Assembly (NCBI RefSeq): GCF_009674535.1
Contig: NZ_WKJK01000018.1
Location: 84,119 to 148,118 of the forward strand
Length of the DNA: 64,000 bases
Direction of reading: 5' to 3'
Origin: Duganella guangzhouensis
GTDB taxonomy: Bacteria; Pseudomonadota; Gammaproteobacteria; Burkholderiales; Burkholderiaceae_D
A program made the translations under genes and the position numbers. Of the stretch, positions 17,289 through 24,891 are shown one piece after another. Positions within the stretch are counted from its first letter, which is position 1, and each line of letters starts with the position of its first letter. A model generated the notes under the pieces. That model saw only the letters and a program-made list of their open reading frames with translations, did not search any database and had not been told where the DNA came from.

Positions 17289-18179
17289 ATGGAAATCCTG
17301 TTGCAACTGGTGTTCAGCGGTATCGCGCTGGGCATGATCTACGCGGTGATCGCCTTCGGCTACCAGCTCACTTTCGCCACTTCCGGCACGCTGAACTTCG
17401 GCCAGGGCGAATCGCTGATGCTGGGCGCGCTGGTGGGGCTTAGCCTGGTGGGGAATATCCACGGCGGTCCTTACATGAGCTACTTGCTGATGATTCCCCT
17501 GGTGATCATCTTCGGCGCGCTGCAAGGCATGCTGGTGGAATGGATCGGCGTGCGGCCGGCGATCAAGATCAAATCCGAATTCGGCTGGATCATGTCCACC
17601 ATCGCGCTGGCCATCATCTTCAAGAACGTGGCCGAAAACATCTGGGGCAAGGACGACCTGACCTTCCCGTCGCCGCTGTCGTCGGCGCCGATCGAAATCC
17701 TGGGCGCCAACGTGCAGCCGATGCAGATAGCGGTGGTGGTGGGCGCGCTGGCCATCATGGCCGCCGTCGAAATCTTCAACCGCAAATCGATTTACGGCAA
17801 AGCGGTGGTCGCCACTTCCAACGACCGCGATGCGGCGGGGCTGATGGGGATTAACACCGGCATGGTCATCACGTTTTCGTACGCGCTGTCGTCCGCTGTC
17901 GCCGCCTTCGCCGGTGTGCTGGTGGCGCCGCTGACGCTGACCGGCGCCACCATGGGCGCCTCGCTTGGCCTTAAAGCGTTTGCGGTGGCGATTATCGGCG
18001 GCCTGACCTCGGGCGTCGGCGCCATCGTCGGCGGGCTGATATTGGGGATCGCTGAAACCACCGCCGGTTACTACATCTCCACCGGCTACAAGGACGTGCC
18101 GGGATTGGTGCTGCTATTGCTGGTGCTGGCCATCAAACCGGCCGGCTTATTCGGCAAAACCGCCATCAAAAAGGTCTGA
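17289..18179 (+). CDS. livH: Branched-chain amino acid ABC transporter permease, LivH type
   Basis: 296 residues from ATG 17289, chosen because AGGGGAAGAAC lies directly before it and MEILLQLVFSGIALGMIYAV is the usual LivH start; the frame itself is open from 17241. About eight membrane helices and the LivH features NFGQGESLMLGAL and AVIGG-like GLTSGVGAIVGG are visible. It forms half of the membrane channel with the LivM part of the next protein. It lies 83 bases after the binding protein gene and 3 bases before the fusion gene. Confidence 0.93.
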   Translation: MEILLQLVFSGIALGMIYAVIAFGYQLTFATSGTLNFGQGESLMLGALVGLSLVGNIHGGPYMSYLLMIPLVIIFGALQGMLVEWIGVRPAIKIKSEFGWIMSTIALAIIFKNVAENIWGKDDLTFPSPLSSAPIEILGANVQPMQIAVVVGALAIMAAVEIFNRKSIYGKAVVATSNDRDAAGLMGINTGMVITFSYALSSAVAAFAGVLVAPLTLTGATMGASLGLKAFAVAIIGGLTSGVGAIVGGLILGIAETTAGYYISTGYKDVPGLVLLLLVLAIKPAGLFGKTAIKKV

Positions 18180-18182
18180 GCC

Positions 18183-20129
18183 ATGAAGAAGACGACGGTA
18201 GTCGCAAGCGTGTTGGGACTGGCGGTGCTGGCGCTTTACCCGGTACTGATTCCTAATCCTTACTATATCCATCTGTTCGAGACGATACTCATCTACGCCA
18301 TACTATTATTCGGGCTGGATATCGTGGTTGGCTACACCGGCCAGGTGTCGCTGGGGCATGCTGGCCTGTTTGGCATCGGCTCCTACGTTACTGGCGTGGT
18401 GGTGTTCAAACTGAGTGCACCGTTCTGGATCGCCATTCCGGCCAGTGTGGCGGGAGCGGCGGTGTTTGGCGCCATCCTCGCGCTGCCGGCGCTGCGCGTC
18501 ACCGGGCCGTATCTGGCCATGGTCACGCTGGCCTTCGGCACCATCATCCAGATCCTCATCAACGAAATGACCTTCCTGACCGAAGGGCCGATGGGCATTA
18601 AGATCACCAAGCCGGTGATTGGCGCCAAGCTCAGTGAAGTGGAGTACTACTACATGGTGGCGGTGCTGATGGTGCTGTCGCTGGTGGTGGTGCACCGCAT
18701 CCTCAAATCGAATCTCGGCCGCGCCTTTGAAGCACTGCGCGACAGCCCGATCGCCTCCGACTGCATGGGCGTCTCGGTCTACAAGTACAAGGTATATGCG
18801 TTCATCATCAGTGCCGGCTTTGCCGGGCTGGCGGGCAGCCTGTATGCGTACTCGGAAGAGTATATCTCGCCCAACACCTACAACTTCGAACTAACCATCT
18901 TGTTCCTGCTAGCGGTGATCATGGGCGGCCGCAAGACGCGCTCCGGCGCGCTGATCGGCGCGCTGATCGTGGTCATGCTTCCCAGCCTGCTGGCCGATAT
19001 TGAATTGTTCCGCCAGATCGCCGTTGTCGCCGCCGTGCTGGGCGTGATCGGTGCCGTGCTGGCCATCGTCCGCAAGCGCGCCACGCCGGGCGGCGTCGCC
19101 GTACCGTTGATCGCGGTGATCGGCATGGCCGCCTTCTCCTACAAGCTGGAAAACATCGTCGACTGGCGCCTGACCATCTTCGGTTTGATGACACTGTTCG
19201 TGGTCTACTACCTGCAGGACGGCATTGTCGGCTTCCTGCAAGGGCTGCTGGGGCGCGGCGCGGTGCACGCCAAGGCCGTCACCGCCAGCGGCGCCGAACC
19301 GTTCCCGCGCGCGCAGGGCGGCAAGGATGGCGACACGCTGCTCGACGTGCAGCAGATCCTGATGCAGTTCGGCGGCTTGAAGGCGCTCAATCAGGTCAAC
19401 CTCAACGTCGTGCAAGGTTCGGTGCATGGATTGATCGGCCCCAATGGCTCCGGCAAAAGCACCATGATGAACGTACTGACCGGGATCTACAAACCGACTG
19501 CGGGGCAGGTGGCGTTTGCAGGCGCGGCGATCGCCGGCCGTACGCCATCGCAGATTGCGTTGGGCGGCGTGGCACGCACCTTTCAGAACGTCCAACTGTT
19601 CGGCGAAATGACCGCCACCGAAAACGTCCTGGTCGGCCTGCACAACACCTTCGCCTCGAACGTCTTGGACGTCATGCTGCAAAGCCCGCGCTACAAGCGA
19701 GAAGAGCGCGAGGCCCGCGAACGCGCCGCCAGCATCCTCGAATTTGTCGGCCTGTCCGAACTCGCCAACGAAGAAGCGCGCAACCTCCCGTATGGCAAAC
19801 AGCGATTGCTGGAGATCGGACGCGCGCTCGGCCTCAGTCCGCGCCTGCTGCTGCTGGACGAGCCGGCGGCCGGTCTGACCGCGCCCGACATCAAGGAACT
19901 GATGGCCATCATCCGCAAAATCCGCGACCACGGCATCACCATCATCCTGATCGAACACCATATGGACGTCGTGATGGCGCTGTCCGACACCGTGACGGTA
20001 CTGGACTTTGGCCAGAAAATCGCCGAAGGCAAGCCGGCCGCCGTGCAAAGCGATCCGAAAGTGATCGAAGCCTATCTGGGCGGCAGCGGCGAAGAACACG
20101 GCGGCATGAAAGCGCCGGCGGCGCACTGA
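18183..20129 (+). CDS. LivM-LivG fusion: ABC permease joined to ATPase
   Basis: 648 residues. Residues 1-350 are a LivM-type permease with about nine or ten helices (VVGYTGQVSLGHAGLFGIG is the family signature). Residues 387-640 are a LivG-type ATPase with Walker A GPNGSGKST, signature NLPYGKQRLLEIGRAL, Walker B LLLLDEPAAGL and switch His in LIEHHMDVV. A linker of about 35 residues (354-386) joins them. In E. coli these are two proteins. The fusion fixes one ATPase to one permease, while the second ATPase (LivF) comes from the next gene. Confidence 0.95.
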   Translation: MKKTTVVASVLGLAVLALYPVLIPNPYYIHLFETILIYAILLFGLDIVVGYTGQVSLGHAGLFGIGSYVTGVVVFKLSAPFWIAIPASVAGAAVFGAILALPALRVTGPYLAMVTLAFGTIIQILINEMTFLTEGPMGIKITKPVIGAKLSEVEYYYMVAVLMVLSLVVVHRILKSNLGRAFEALRDSPIASDCMGVSVYKYKVYAFIISAGFAGLAGSLYAYSEEYISPNTYNFELTILFLLAVIMGGRKTRSGALIGALIVVMLPSLLADIELFRQIAVVAAVLGVIGAVLAIVRKRATPGGVAVPLIAVIGMAAFSYKLENIVDWRLTIFGLMTLFVVYYLQDGIVGFLQGLLGRGAVHAKAVTASGAEPFPRAQGGKDGDTLLDVQQILMQFGGLKALNQVNLNVVQGSVHGLIGPNGSGKSTMMNVLTGIYKPTAGQVAFAGAAIAGRTPSQIALGGVARTFQNVQLFGEMTATENVLVGLHNTFASNVLDVMLQSPRYKREEREARERAASILEFVGLSELANEEARNLPYGKQRLLEIGRALGLSPRLLLLDEPAAGLTAPDIKELMAIIRKIRDHGITIILIEHHMDVVMALSDTVTVLDFGQKIAEGKPAAVQSDPKVIEAYLGGSGEEHGGMKAPAAH

Positions 20130-20141
20130 CGAGGACAAGAC

Positions 20142-20864
20142 ATGCTCACCATCTCCAACCTGCACGCCGCCTACGGCAAAGTCGAAGTCTTGCATGGCAT
20201 CTCGCTGGACGTCCCGAAAGGGAAACTGGTCACCCTGATCGGCTCCAACGGCGCCGGTAAAACCACCACCATGCGCGCCATCTCCGGCATGATCAAACCG
20301 AAAGGCGGCAAGATCACACTGGACGGCAAAGACATCACCGGCCACGACTCGCACAAAATCGCCCGCGCCGGGCTGGCGCATTCACCCGAAGGACGGCGCG
20401 TATTCGCCTCCATGAGCGTCACCGACAACCTGCTGCTGGGCGCCTTCCCGCGCTTCACGCATGCACGGCCCAAAGGCGACATCAAGCGCGACCTGGAAAA
20501 AGCCATGGAACTGTTCCCGCGTCTGAAAGAACGGCAGCACCAGCTGGCCGGCACACTATCCGGCGGCGAACAGCAAATGCTGGCGATGGCACGCGCCGTC
20601 ATGCTGAATCCCGAAGTCATCCTGCTGGACGAACCCTCAATGGGACTGGCGCCGATCCTGGTGGAAGAAGTGTTCCGCATCATCCAGCGCCTGAAATCGG
20701 AAGGCGTCACCATGCTGCTGGTAGAACAATTTGCCGCCGCCGCACTAAATGTTGCCGACTACGGCTACGTCCTCGAAAACGGCAGCATCTCCGTGCACGG
20801 CCCGGCCGACAGCCTGAAAACCGACCCCAAAGTCATCGCCGCCTACCTCGGCGGCGGCCACTAA
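20142..20864 (+). CDS. livF: Branched-chain amino acid ABC transporter ATPase, LivF type
   Basis: 240 residues. Walker A is GSNGAGKTT, the signature is LSGGEQQMLAMARA, Walker B is VILLDEPSMGL, and the C-terminal GHY-like end is YLGGGH, as expected for LivF. It pairs with the LivG half of the upstream fusion protein to power import. It starts 12 bases after the fusion gene (GACGAGGACAAGAC before ATG) and ends the operon. REP-like hairpins follow within 12 bases of its stop and may shape the transcript end. Confidence 0.95.
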   Translation: MLTISNLHAAYGKVEVLHGISLDVPKGKLVTLIGSNGAGKTTTMRAISGMIKPKGGKITLDGKDITGHDSHKIARAGLAHSPEGRRVFASMSVTDNLLLGAFPRFTHARPKGDIKRDLEKAMELFPRLKERQHQLAGTLSGGEQQMLAMARAVMLNPEVILLDEPSMGLAPILVEEVFRIIQRLKSEGVTMLLVEQFAAAALNVADYGYVLENGSISVHGPADSLKTDPKVIAAYLGGGH

Positions 20865-20875
20865 TGCCCACCTCG

Positions 20876-20964
20876 TGTCCACTTCGGGGTCAGACCCCGA
20901 AATAGGACATTGCATCGCATCCGCTACATTGTCCACTTCGGGGTCAGTTCCCAAAAACGGACAT
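20876..20964. repeat. Two direct REP-like repeats beside the RAYT gene
   Basis: Copy one (20876-20910) and copy two (20930-20964) both begin TGTCCACTTCGGGGTCAG and end in GGACAT. The first contains a near-perfect palindrome TTCGGGGTC-A-GACCCCGAA. A related inverted copy lies at 21882-21917. Together they bracket the transposase gene, as REP sequences do around RAYT genes. Confidence 0.8.
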
Positions 20965-20965
20965 T

Positions 20966-21805
20966 TCATCGTACACGATTCTTTTTGACGGCGCGGCTGA
21001 CGGTTTTTATCGCGACGCCAAAATGCGCGGCAATTTGCGCCATTGTGTAGGCGTTGGATAGATAGGCGCTGGCCATGGCGTCGTTCCGCGTCGGTGATTG
21101 GGCGCTGTACTCTTGCAGAGATGTTGCCATGGCGCGTCGCTGTTCTTTGGCGACGGTGCGCAGCTTGTCGGCGGATGTGGGGAGCTGCAGGCTCGCGACA
21201 AATGCGTCGTCTCCCAGAATGAGTTGATGGCGAGCCTGCAGCAATGGGCTGGGTGCGCCGATGCCGGCGATCACGAAGCGTTCATACGCTGCTACCGCAG
21301 TCTCCGGGTTGTCCGAAAAAATCCGCAGCGTGGACCCGACATCCAGCCAATCCGGGCACGAGTCCTGAGCCATGACGTGGCGATAGCTGCTCCACGGCCA
21401 TTCGCCGGGAGACGTCACCAACTGGGCGCGTACCGGATTAAGCACTACATAGCGGCTCAGCTGCTGGAGATACGCCTCCCGCTGCGCCAGCACTGCGTAG
21501 TAACGGCCCTGAAACAGATGCCCAACCAGATCGTGACGTCGATTGAAATACTGCGCATACATACCGTTCAGCTGTCGCATGCCTTGAGAAAGATTGCCAT
21601 CCGGCGTCTCAACCACGAGATGGTAGTGATTGCCCATCTGGCAAAAGCTGTGGACGATGAAGTGATAATCGGCGCAAACCTTGGCAAGGAGGGACAGCCA
21701 TACCGAGCGATCAACATGGTCGCGATAGATCATCCCCTTGCGATCGCCGCGCGAGGTAACGTGATAAAGTGCCTTCGGAAATTGTATGCGTAGTGGACGG
21801 CTCAT
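20966..21805 (-). CDS. REP-associated tyrosine transposase (RAYT, Y1 family)
   Basis: 279 residues from the ATG at 21805 (MSRPLRIQFPKALYHVTSRG, the usual RAYT start; the frame is open to 21856). The HUH-type motif is NHYHLVVETP and the catalytic tyrosine region is LSRYVVLNPVRAQLV. A C-terminal helix-turn-helix (AYTMAQIAAHFGVAIKTVSR) is a common RAYT extension. RAYTs are single-copy, domesticated relatives of IS200/IS605 transposases that nick and mobilise REP sequences. The REP-like copies on both sides support this assignment. It runs opposite to livF and the aldo/keto reductase gene. Confidence 0.9.
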   Translation of the reverse strand: MSRPLRIQFPKALYHVTSRGDRKGMIYRDHVDRSVWLSLLAKVCADYHFIVHSFCQMGNHYHLVVETPDGNLSQGMRQLNGMYAQYFNRRHDLVGHLFQGRYYAVLAQREAYLQQLSRYVVLNPVRAQLVTSPGEWPWSSYRHVMAQDSCPDWLDVGSTLRIFSDNPETAVAAYERFVIAGIGAPSPLLQARHQLILGDDAFVASLQLPTSADKLRTVAKEQRRAMATSLQEYSAQSPTRNDAMASAYLSNAYTMAQIAAHFGVAIKTVSRAVKKNRVR

Positions 21806-21881
21806 CCGCGCATTGTATGGACCCTGGAAGAGCAGCGAATGCGCTACCTCAAACAATCAGAACAGCTTACGCATGGGCTCG

Positions 21882-21917
21882 TGTCCGATTTTGAGAACTG
21901 ACCCCGAAGGTGGACAT
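21882..21917. repeat. Inverted REP-like repeat upstream of the RAYT gene
   Basis: The reverse complement starts ATGTCCACCTTCGGGGTCAG and ends in CGGACA, matching the two copies at 20876-20964. It reaches into the start codon region of the aldo/keto reductase gene. Confidence 0.78.
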
Positions 21918-22758
21918 GATGAAAATGGTGGAATTTGAGTTTGGTGCGGCGGTGCCGGCGTTGGGACAGGGCACCTGGAATATGGGCGAGAAGGCGGCGC
22001 GGCGCCAGGACGAGGTGCGCGCGCTGCAGTTGGGGCTCGATCTGGGTATGACGTTGATCGATACCGCCGAGATGTACGCGGAGGGTGGCGCGGAGGAGGT
22101 GGTCGGGGCTGCGATCGAAGGACGGCGCGATGAGGCGTTCATCGTCAGCAAGGTCTATCCGCATAACGCCAGCTTCGATGGCGTGCAGGCGGCCTGCGAG
22201 CGCAGTTTGCGCCGCTTGAAGATCGATGCTATCGATCTGTATCTGCTGCACTGGCAAGGACATCACTCGCTGGCCGAGACCTTCGACGGCTTTGAAACCT
22301 TGAAGAAGGACGGTAAGATCAAGGCTTACGGCGTCAGTAACTTTGACCTGGAGAGCATGGAGGAGGCGTTGAGTTACGGCGCGCCGGCCACCAATCAGGT
22401 GTTGTACAACCTGATGAAGCGCGGGATCGAGTTCGATCTGCTGCCGTGGGCGCGCGCGCAGCGCATGCCGATCATGGCGTACTCGCCGCTGGAAACCTCC
22501 GGCCGCGAGCAGGCGGCGCTGCTTCAAAATCCCGGCCTGCAGGCCGTCGCCGCCGCGCGCGGTGTGACGCCGGCGCAGATCGCGCTGGCCTGGGTGCTGC
22601 ATCAGGATGGCGTGATTGCCATCCCCAAGGCGGTGGATGTTGTACACTTGCGCGCTAATCGCGCCGCCGCCGATCTGCAGCTGACCGCTGAGGATCTGGC
22701 CGCGCTGGACCGCGCCTTTCCTCCGCCACGCCGTCGCCGCGCGCTGGACATGCGCTAA
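21916..22758 (+). CDS. Aldo/keto reductase
   Basis: About 280 residues, the size of a compact bacterial AKR. The catalytic tetrad is visible: Asp and Tyr in DTAEMYAEGG, Lys in IVSKVYPHN and His in YLLHWQG. NADPH-binding features include AYSPLE and IPKAV near the C-terminus. It should reduce aldehydes or ketones; the substrate is unknown. The start is ambiguous among GTG 21910, ATG 21916 and ATG 21919, all lying in or next to the REP-like repeat, and no ribosome site is evident. It runs 14 bases before the DUF4272 gene. Confidence 0.9.
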   Translation: MMKMVEFEFGAAVPALGQGTWNMGEKAARRQDEVRALQLGLDLGMTLIDTAEMYAEGGAEEVVGAAIEGRRDEAFIVSKVYPHNASFDGVQAACERSLRRLKIDAIDLYLLHWQGHHSLAETFDGFETLKKDGKIKAYGVSNFDLESMEEALSYGAPATNQVLYNLMKRGIEFDLLPWARAQRMPIMAYSPLETSGREQAALLQNPGLQAVAAARGVTPAQIALAWVLHQDGVIAIPKAVDVVHLRANRAAADLQLTAEDLAALDRAFPPPRRRRALDMR

Positions 22759-22772
22759 TCGACCTTGAATCT

Positions 22773-23849
22773 ATGCTGAACCGACTCAAACAATTGTTCT
22801 CCAAACCGCAGGACACCAGTAACCACGTCCTGCTCAACGCCTACTGCACGCTGGCCGTGCTGCCCAAGCTGGACTTCCCGCATGTGCTGAACGGCCGTCG
22901 CGGCCTGTCGGATGCCGAACTGCCGCCTCACCTCAACGGTTTGATGCACTATCTGGCGGAGCAGGGCCAGGGTACGATGACGCGCACCCGTTATCACACC
23001 ATCCGTCACGTGCAGCGCGTGCAGCAGCATCTCAGCCTGTCGGTCGAACCGGCGCAGATGGCTGCTTTCCATGCCTGGGCTGAAGCGGCCAACGCCATCG
23101 TCTTCATGGAAGATGGTTCGGTGCGCGATCCGCAGGGTCGCGTGCTGCTGCCGGCCGGCGCCGGGGAGGGCGATAAAAACGCGGTGGTGCCGTATCCGCC
23201 ATCGGCCTGGCAGCGCAAGGCTCGCACCGATGCGCAACTGGCCGAACGCAAGATCCAGGTGCCGGCCGATCTGCCGCCGCTGGTGTCGGAACCGGAGCTG
23301 CGCGTGCGCGCGCCGGAAGACATCCTGCGCCGCATGCTGGCGCTGTTTGTGGTGGCAATCCGCGCCGAGTCGTTGACCAGCAAAACCCCAATCGCGGTGG
23401 CCGATCTGCAGCAGCGCTTCCCACCCGCCTTCGCCGGCCTGACCGACGCCGAACGCGCTTTCCTGGCGCAGGAGCAGCCGTCGGAACAGGAGATCACTCA
23501 GTTCCTGTGGCGTTATGAAGCCATCCTGGTGCTGCAATGGGCGCTCGGTCTGCAGGATACGCTGCCGTTCGCGGATGCGATCTGCGACGTCGCCTCTATC
23601 TCCAGTACCGTCATCGATCGCGGTACCGATGGCTTGCGCAAGCAGCCGGTGGCCCGTGCGCCGCAGGAGCTGCTGGATGCGCTGGACTTGCACTACCGTC
23701 TGCACTGGGTCAGCCGCCAGGCTATCCTGAAAAAGACGCCGGTGCCGGCGGGCCTGAACGAAGGCGTGCTGCAGGAGCGTCACTACGCGCTGAATTGGCT
23801 GGTGCGCTTTGAAGACCGCGAATGGGACGACGTCGACACGCCGACCTGA
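22773..23849 (+). CDS. DUF4272 domain protein
   Basis: 358 residues, probably cytoplasmic, with no signal peptide or membrane helix. The C-terminal half carries the DUF4272 pattern: ILRRMLALFVVAIRAE, a central FLWRYEAILVLQWALGL, and the ending ERHYALNWLVRFEDREWDDV. The biochemical function of this family is not known. The N-terminal 120 residues (LLNAYCTLAVLPKLDFPH) form a second, less conserved region. It is probably co-transcribed with the aldo/keto reductase, 14 bases upstream. Confidence 0.8.
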   Translation: MLNRLKQLFSKPQDTSNHVLLNAYCTLAVLPKLDFPHVLNGRRGLSDAELPPHLNGLMHYLAEQGQGTMTRTRYHTIRHVQRVQQHLSLSVEPAQMAAFHAWAEAANAIVFMEDGSVRDPQGRVLLPAGAGEGDKNAVVPYPPSAWQRKARTDAQLAERKIQVPADLPPLVSEPELRVRAPEDILRRMLALFVVAIRAESLTSKTPIAVADLQQRFPPAFAGLTDAERAFLAQEQPSEQEITQFLWRYEAILVLQWALGLQDTLPFADAICDVASISSTVIDRGTDGLRKQPVARAPQELLDALDLHYRLHWVSRQAILKKTPVPAGLNEGVLQERHYALNWLVRFEDREWDDVDTPT

Positions 23850-23930
23850 TTTGCGTTCGCTACCGAACATAGCATGGCGATGCGATACGCTATACTCCGC
23901 CCATCGAAGCAATTAACCAAGGAGTTCGAT

Positions 23931-24374
23931 ATGAATAGCAATCGTATGATGGCCGCTGTGCTGGCGGCCCTGATCGGCGTGAGTGGCGTAGCTTCGGCGC
24001 AGGATCGCGGTGACCGTGACAATCGCGATAACCGGGACAATCGCCGTGACCAGCCGGCCCACGAGGCGCGTGATAATCGTGACAAAGGCGACAACCGCCG
24101 CGTGGACTACAGCCCCGAACGACGCAACGACCGCCAGGACTATCACCACGACGACCGTCGCGACAACGATCGCGGCGCCGGTCCGCGTCATGACCTGCGC
24201 AAGGGCGGCCGTCTGCCAGCCGAATACCGCAACCGCCAGTACGTGGTTGAAAACTGGCGCGACCACCATCTGAACGCGCCGCCACGCGGCTACCATTGGG
24301 TGCAGACCGGCGGCGACTATGTGCTGGTGGCGATCACCACCGGCATCATCGCCAGCCTGATACTCAATAATTAA
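23931..24374 (+). CDS. RcnB-family periplasmic protein
   Basis: 147 residues from ATG 23931, preceded by AAGGAGTTCGAT; the frame is open from 23874 without a ribosome site. A signal peptide ends near VASA/QD. Residues 25-85 are an Arg/Asp/Asn/His-rich tract (repeated RDN units). The C-terminal part matches the RcnB domain: GRLPAEYRNRQYVVENWRDH, then APPRGYHWVQ and GDYVLVAI, and finally a hydrophobic end. RcnB modulates nickel/cobalt efflux in E. coli, but most homologues, including this orphan, have no proven metal role. A strong terminator follows. Confidence 0.85.
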   Translation: MNSNRMMAAVLAALIGVSGVASAQDRGDRDNRDNRDNRRDQPAHEARDNRDKGDNRRVDYSPERRNDRQDYHHDDRRDNDRGAGPRHDLRKGGRLPAEYRNRQYVVENWRDHHLNAPPRGYHWVQTGGDYVLVAITTGIIASLILNN

Positions 24375-24385
24375 GCAGCTCTGCT

Positions 24386-24421
24386 AATATGCTGGACAGT
24401 CCCCACTGTCCAGCATATTTT
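24386..24421 (+). terminator. Perfect 15-base hairpin between the rcnB-like gene and ybaK
   Basis: AATATGCTGGACAGT and its exact complement enclose a CCCC loop, followed by a short TTT run. It ends two bases before the ybaK start codon, so it may act both as terminator and as a block on ybaK translation initiation. Confidence 0.7.
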
Positions 24422-24423
24422 CC

Positions 24424-24891
24424 ATGAGCCTGCAATCGGTACGAGAATTCTTCCACGCCCGCGATCTCCAGATCCCCATCATTGAAACCGAAGCCAGTAC
24501 CGCCACCGTGGCGCTGGCGGCGGAAGCGCACGGCGTTGAGCCGGGGCGCATCGCCAAGACGCTGGCCTTTCGCGTCGGCGACGGCAAGGTGATCTTGCTG
24601 GTCGCCAGCGGCATCGCCCGCATCGACAACCGTAAATTCAAGGACGCTTTCGGAAAGGGCAAGATGCTGCCGCCGGAAGAGGTGGTGGAGCTGACCAGCC
24701 ATCCGGTCGGCGGTGTCTGTCCTTTTGGCCTGCCGCAGCCGCTGCCGATTTATCTCGATCACTCGCTGAATGACTTCGATGAAGTGCTGCCGGCCGCCGG
24801 CTCGATCAACAGCGCGGTGCGCATCACGCCGGCCGTGCTGGCATCCATCACGGCCGGACAGTGGGTCGACGTGTGCGGGAGCGCGGCATGA
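24424..24891 (+). CDS. ybaK: YbaK/ProX-type aminoacyl-tRNA deacylase
   Basis: 155 residues of the YbaK/EbsC family. The fold markers are the N-terminal PIIETEASTATVALAAEA, KTLAFRVGDGKVILLVASG and the C-terminal SHPVGGVCPFGLP. Such proteins hydrolyse mischarged tRNAs (Cys-tRNA-Pro in Haemophilus YbaK); the exact tRNA here is unknown. The ATG lies two bases after a strong hairpin, with no Shine-Dalgarno visible. Its TGA overlaps the ATG of the next gene (ATGA), so translation is coupled. Confidence 0.9.
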   Translation: MSLQSVREFFHARDLQIPIIETEASTATVALAAEAHGVEPGRIAKTLAFRVGDGKVILLVASGIARIDNRKFKDAFGKGKMLPPEEVVELTSHPVGGVCPFGLPQPLPIYLDHSLNDFDEVLPAAGSINSAVRITPAVLASITAGQWVDVCGSAA

